From NCBI GenBank assembly GCA_903813345.2, contig CAIIXF020000006.1, positions 6,500,989 through 6,564,988 on the forward strand: 64,000 nucleotides of DNA, in the 5' to 3' direction. Origin of the DNA: Owenia fusiformis. Its lineage: Eukaryota; Annelida; Polychaeta; Sabellida; Oweniidae. The notes beneath the pieces were generated by a model. The model was not told the origin of the DNA and ran no database searches. It saw nothing but the letters and a program-made list of their open reading frames with translations. A program made the position numbers and the translations under genes. Positions 60,207 to 64,000 of this stretch are shown piece by piece (position 1 is the first letter of the stretch; each line of letters opens with the position of its first letter).

Positions 60207-62237
60207 TTGATCATTAGCCATCTATCATTGGTAATAGATGGCACTGCGTGTGTGGAATAGTGGAGAGCAAGAGGAATGAACTTCTACATGAACAATACAG
60301 CACATCTCTTGTAATTGTATGATCGAACAAGATTGCTCCTACCTGGACAGTAGTCTTCTCCCCAGATTCTTTCCTGGCTAAGGTTGGTCAAAATGTACAT
60401 TTTTCTTGATCTTTTCTAATTTCTTAATTATTACAATCAGTGTTTCAAATGGGCATAGGCCTATTTTGAAAACCTCAAGTGGGTGCAGCTTCAGTGCTGG
60501 GGAGATCAATGAACAGTGCAACTGCATCAACACTATGAGGAAACCGAAAGATTGGAATCAGTGAGAAAGTGTGAATACAGGGTGTTCCATATATATATGC
60601 TTCCCTCTAAATTCCTAGTATTCTAGCTGTATCATGCTGATAATCAATCTTTTTAAAAATAATGCACACTGGAATCACTATGGAAGAAACAATCCCTCAA
60701 GCAAAATGTCACAGTTGGAGGGATGGTGGTCATTTTTGAAAAGTCAGGGGGATCTAAATGAATGCAACTAGCTTGGATGTGCATCTATTGTATACAGATT
60801 TAAAGGCAAAGGTGCTATTAATGTGTTTGGTTTAGAAACTGATGCTTGGAGTTGGCCAAACCAGCATTTTATCATGAATATATAAAGTAGGCAGAATAAC
60901 TTTAAGCCTATTTGAGCATGTTGTTAGCATGGAAGCTAATGTATAGCTTAATTAATTAGAAGTATACTACCAGAACATTTTTTGCTACAGAAATTCCTAA
61001 ATCTATTGTAATTTTGGAAATCATGATATCATTGAAAGAGAATGGATTTAAGAATTTTTAACCTATCAGAAATATTCTGGTAATGTGTAAATGTACCTCA
61101 GATTATTTATCAGTTGGCCCACCTAAATACAAAAATTGAACTGTAATATATGGTATTCAATTTTGTACAAAACTGTAATGTATGTAAGCTAAATATACTA
61201 GGGCCTACTCGAAAAAGTTATGGACCACAAGCACTTTTTTCTTTTCTGATAACTTTTTTCAGGCAGTTCACAGTTTCTTGTTCTCTCACAATTTATTTAA
61301 TGGTGTTTTTATAGGAAGACAACAACAAAACATGTTTCACTAGGCTGTAGTGGCCTTAACTATTTTTATTATGTATATCGTGTGAAATAATTCAGAACTT
61401 TGTTAAGAACCAAAAATGTTTTCTTTACATAGTTTAAAAATAAGTTTTGATGTCCTTTGGTAATATGCTTATAATGTATGATTACAGGCATGTAAATTGT
61501 AATATATAGTTATGTAAACTGAAGTGCAATATATTATATGTAAATTTTGGTATATAAATCACTGTGTTTTGTTATTAAATAGATGCGGTCAATTTATTCT
61601 CATTATCAAAAGCAAAAGAATGAATACAAATACATTACAAGCAAAAAGTTGAAATCTTTTTAATTGAAACAAAATCTTCCTATGATCTGAATAATCATCA
61701 ATCGTTTTTTAAGCAATAAGTCAATGAATTCAAAGTGGTTATGGAATAGTCCTAGAAAAAGGTATGACAAGGATTCCAGACAAAATGAGCGAAAAATAAG
61801 ATGCAGGGATACTAGATTTTATCTTCCAGGTGTTTTACTATACATTTGTAAAGCTTCATCGAGCAGTTTGCAGTGTATTGTTACCAGAAAATGGACAAAG
61901 ATAGAAAATACTCGCTCCATTTGCAACTTCACTGTGTAAACCTGTATCCCTTTTAAGTTTTAACCCTATAAGCCCTAAGTGTGTGTGTGGGGGGGGGGGG
62001 TACAAAAGGCCCCCACAGTTTAGGTTTTTCTCTTACTTTTCATAGGCATCAGGGTAGGATCTTCAAATTCTCAGCAGCAGATATAACAAATCAGCAGAAT
62101 TGTACATAGGGTAATTGATTCATTATGATATGATGTAATCATCAGCTCCAAGAGACAAAATTGGAAAAAGCTAGCACTAATTCTAGCATACGTATTGCCT
62201 TTTGGATAATATTGCACAATTTTCATATTACACCATA
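60207..62237. other. KLHL20 3' UTR and intergenic sequence
   Basis: No further coding exon seen. A possible poly-A signal ATTAAA lies at 61574-61579. acagggtgttccatatata at about 60577 resembles the terminus of the foldback at 5731 but no partner end was found. A poly-G run lies at about 61990. Confidence 0.4.
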
Positions 62238-64000
62238 TACCAGGTCGATCAATAAGTTCTGAGAATGTCCCTCTAAAATCAAGAGTTTTGTGACTTTTTG
62301 AATGAAATTTTCACAGAATATGTAGAATGTATTCAGCAATTAGTGTACCAAGTTTTTCTTACTTTCCTTTTATTGGACCAAAAATATGGTTACTATGGTA
62401 ACTTGTGTTTTCGGTAGGCGGGGCAAATAATTTTAATGTCAGAAGTAAAGCGCATAAAATGTAAATAAATCATTTATAAATCAATTATAAATATAGTTCT
62501 GAGCTGCTTCCTGCATTAGGGTTGGTCATATAGTCCTAGTAAGATGTCAAGGGGGTTCAATTAAGATGTTCAAAGTAATTTCCTCGGTTCTTAATACACC
62601 TCTCCTGGCGTTGAACCAACTGGCGGAACAAGTGCCTAAATCCATCTGGGAAACGTTTTTTCAGGGCATTTTGCACGGCATTGTGGAGGTCTGTAAAGTT
62701 CGCATATCTGAATCCTCTCAGCTCATCTTTCATCGGTCCAAACACACCAAAATCACAGATCGCAACATCTGGTGAATAGGGAGCATGGGGTAGTTGTTCC
62801 ATCTGAAGGTCATTAGATACAGTGCTTTTGACAATCGAAGATGTGTGGGACGGGGCATTGTCGTGATGATTAAGTAATGACGACAGCTCTGTTTCAGGGC
62901 GTTTTCGTGCAATAGCCCGCTTAAGATGACGTTTCAATACCTGAAAAAAGAAGTGATTTTTAGGGCACCATTCCCTCACTAGATGTATTTAAACTACATG
63001 TACATTCAAGCTGAACTACCTAGACTAGAGTGAACATAAATTCTCTGGCAAGACATGATCCTGAAGGGCATCAATAGCCACACACTAACTTACCATAGCA
63101 TAATAGTCTTTGTTTATGGTTCGTCCTTCAGCGACTGCATGCACCAGGAGTACCCCGTAGATATCCAGGAAAATGATGAACATAACCTTGCCATCTCTAC
63201 GATTGAGTTTAGCAATGGTCCTCATAGGGGTAGGGGAGTCCTTTGTTCTCCATCCACTTGTGGCCCTCTTGCCTTCTGGCTCATAATATGAAACATAAAC
63301 TTCATCAGCAGTAATAATGCGCTCCAAGAAAGCCTCCCCCTCTGCTTGGTATCGTCTGAGGAAGTCTTGTGCAACATCGACCCGGCGCTGCTTCTGGTCC
63401 ATGGTTAGATCTTTTGGCACCCATTTAGAACACACAAGCTTCATATGGAGCTTCTCTTTCAGTATGTACTGTGTCCTTCCATAGCTGAAGTTTACTTTTT
63501 CACTTAACTCCCTGATTGTTATTCGCCTGTCTTCATCAAGGACAGTCTTGAGCTTCATTATATTTGTGGGCTTTGTAACAGATAGTGGCCTTCCTGACCT
63601 TGCTTCATCTTTTACACTGGTTCTCCCACTTTGGAATTTGCCATACCATCTGTAAATAGTTTTAGTGGATATCCTGCCTGGAAAGGCTACCAACATCTCC
63701 TTGAGTGTTTCTTGTTTACTTTTGCCACCAACCACGCAAAATCGTATGGCACTGCGCATCTGTATTGACATTTCCTCATTTTCTTCCAAATTTTTAGCAT
63801 CTTTTGGAGCGGCCATTTTGGCAGGGTACATTGAGGTTGTGGAATTATGATGTAATAGTAATATTATGTAATTTGTCCTGAATTATGATGTCATATTAAA
63901 TTGTTACCATAGTGATGGTTATAAAAACAACAAAATCCTCATTGAAATCCAATGCTTTGGTTGAAACATAAGATTGTTGCTTGATGTTAAAAAAATTTAT
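62238..64000 (-). mobile_element. Mariner-family DNA transposon, cut by the right window edge
   Basis: The left terminus TACCAGGTCGATCAATAAGT is typical of mariner ends with TA target. The transposase lies on the minus strand. The partner terminus was not found before 64000, so the element extends beyond the window. Confidence 0.75.
62557..63831 (-). CDS. Mariner transposase with an apparent 153-bp intron
   Basis: Exon 1 63831-63094 (246 codons) and exon 2 62940-62557 (128 codons with stop) give 373 residues. The gap 63093-62941 starts GTAAGT, ends TTTTTTCAG and has in-frame stops. Joining it restores the mariner segment DYYAM-VLKRHLKRAI. N-terminal helix-turn-helix domains include ISTKTIYRWYGKFQSGRTS and GRPLSVT; WVPKDLT is the mariner WVPHxLT linker. 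Catalytic Asp residues are visible in ITADE, HHDNAPSH and AICDF; I count 35 residues between the second and third, where classic mariner has 34. No inactivating lesion was seen. Cut-and-paste transposition is the family role. Confidence 0.85.

Overview
This is a eukaryotic nuclear window, from an AT-rich marine-invertebrate-type animal genome. Genes are split into many short exons with consensus GT-AG introns. The proteins are bilaterian orthologues, and most non-coding DNA is transposon-derived (foldback/MITE DNA transposons, tRNA-derived SINEs, non-LTR fragments, one LTR element, one mariner). Dispersed acatgtac/tacatgta strings and inverted-repeat introns recall molluscs, hemichordates or echinoderms. 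I cannot fix the phylum from sequence alone.

Layout. 557-4801 (+): 3' half of a PLP-dependent aromatic amino acid decarboxylase, best matched to invertebrate tyrosine decarboxylase; its 5' half lies left of the window. 5.4-15.9 kb: repeat-rich intergenic DNA with several large foldback elements, an AGGTCA-rich repeat, and a minus-strand gene-like remnant with frame breaks (10480-13863). 15954-20272 (+): complete WDR38-like seven-bladed WD40 protein in 8 exons. 21491-29300 (-): complete argininosuccinate synthase (ASS1) in 11 coding exons, convergent with WDR38, with a large AGGTCA satellite in its last intron. 31672-37063: a young LTR retrotransposon (minus) with two 870-bp LTRs, a tRNA-Pro-type primer binding site and a Gag-protease-partial-integrase ORF, but no reverse transcriptase. 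37934-50460 (-): complete ANKRD45 in 6 exons, its introns filled with MITEs, SINEs, a LINE and a palindrome array. 50.9-54.5 kb: a nest of inverted-repeat elements between genes. 55526-60206 (+): complete KLHL20, a very conserved BTB-BACK-Kelch CUL3 adaptor, in 7 coding exons. 62238-64000: a mariner element whose transposase ORF appears to carry a spliceosomal intron; it runs off the right edge.

The genes do not form a pathway. TDC makes biogenic amines, ASS1 serves the urea/citrulline-NO cycle, WDR38 and ANKRD45 are poorly characterised repeat-scaffold proteins, and KLHL20 selects substrates for ubiquitylation. The divergent ANKRD45-KLHL20 pair reproduces the order and orientation I recall for human 1q25. 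ASS1 and WDR38 also share human chromosome 9q, so part of the window looks like retained ancestral linkage.

The most unusual material is mobile: two foldback elements with CAC...GTG termini and exact 5-bp target duplications (a Transib-like signature), an array of the palindrome ACCGACAATTGTCGGT, and the RT-less Gag-PR-IN LTR element. Exon coordinates were derived by eye from reading frame, splice consensus and recalled family sequences; no alignment was run.
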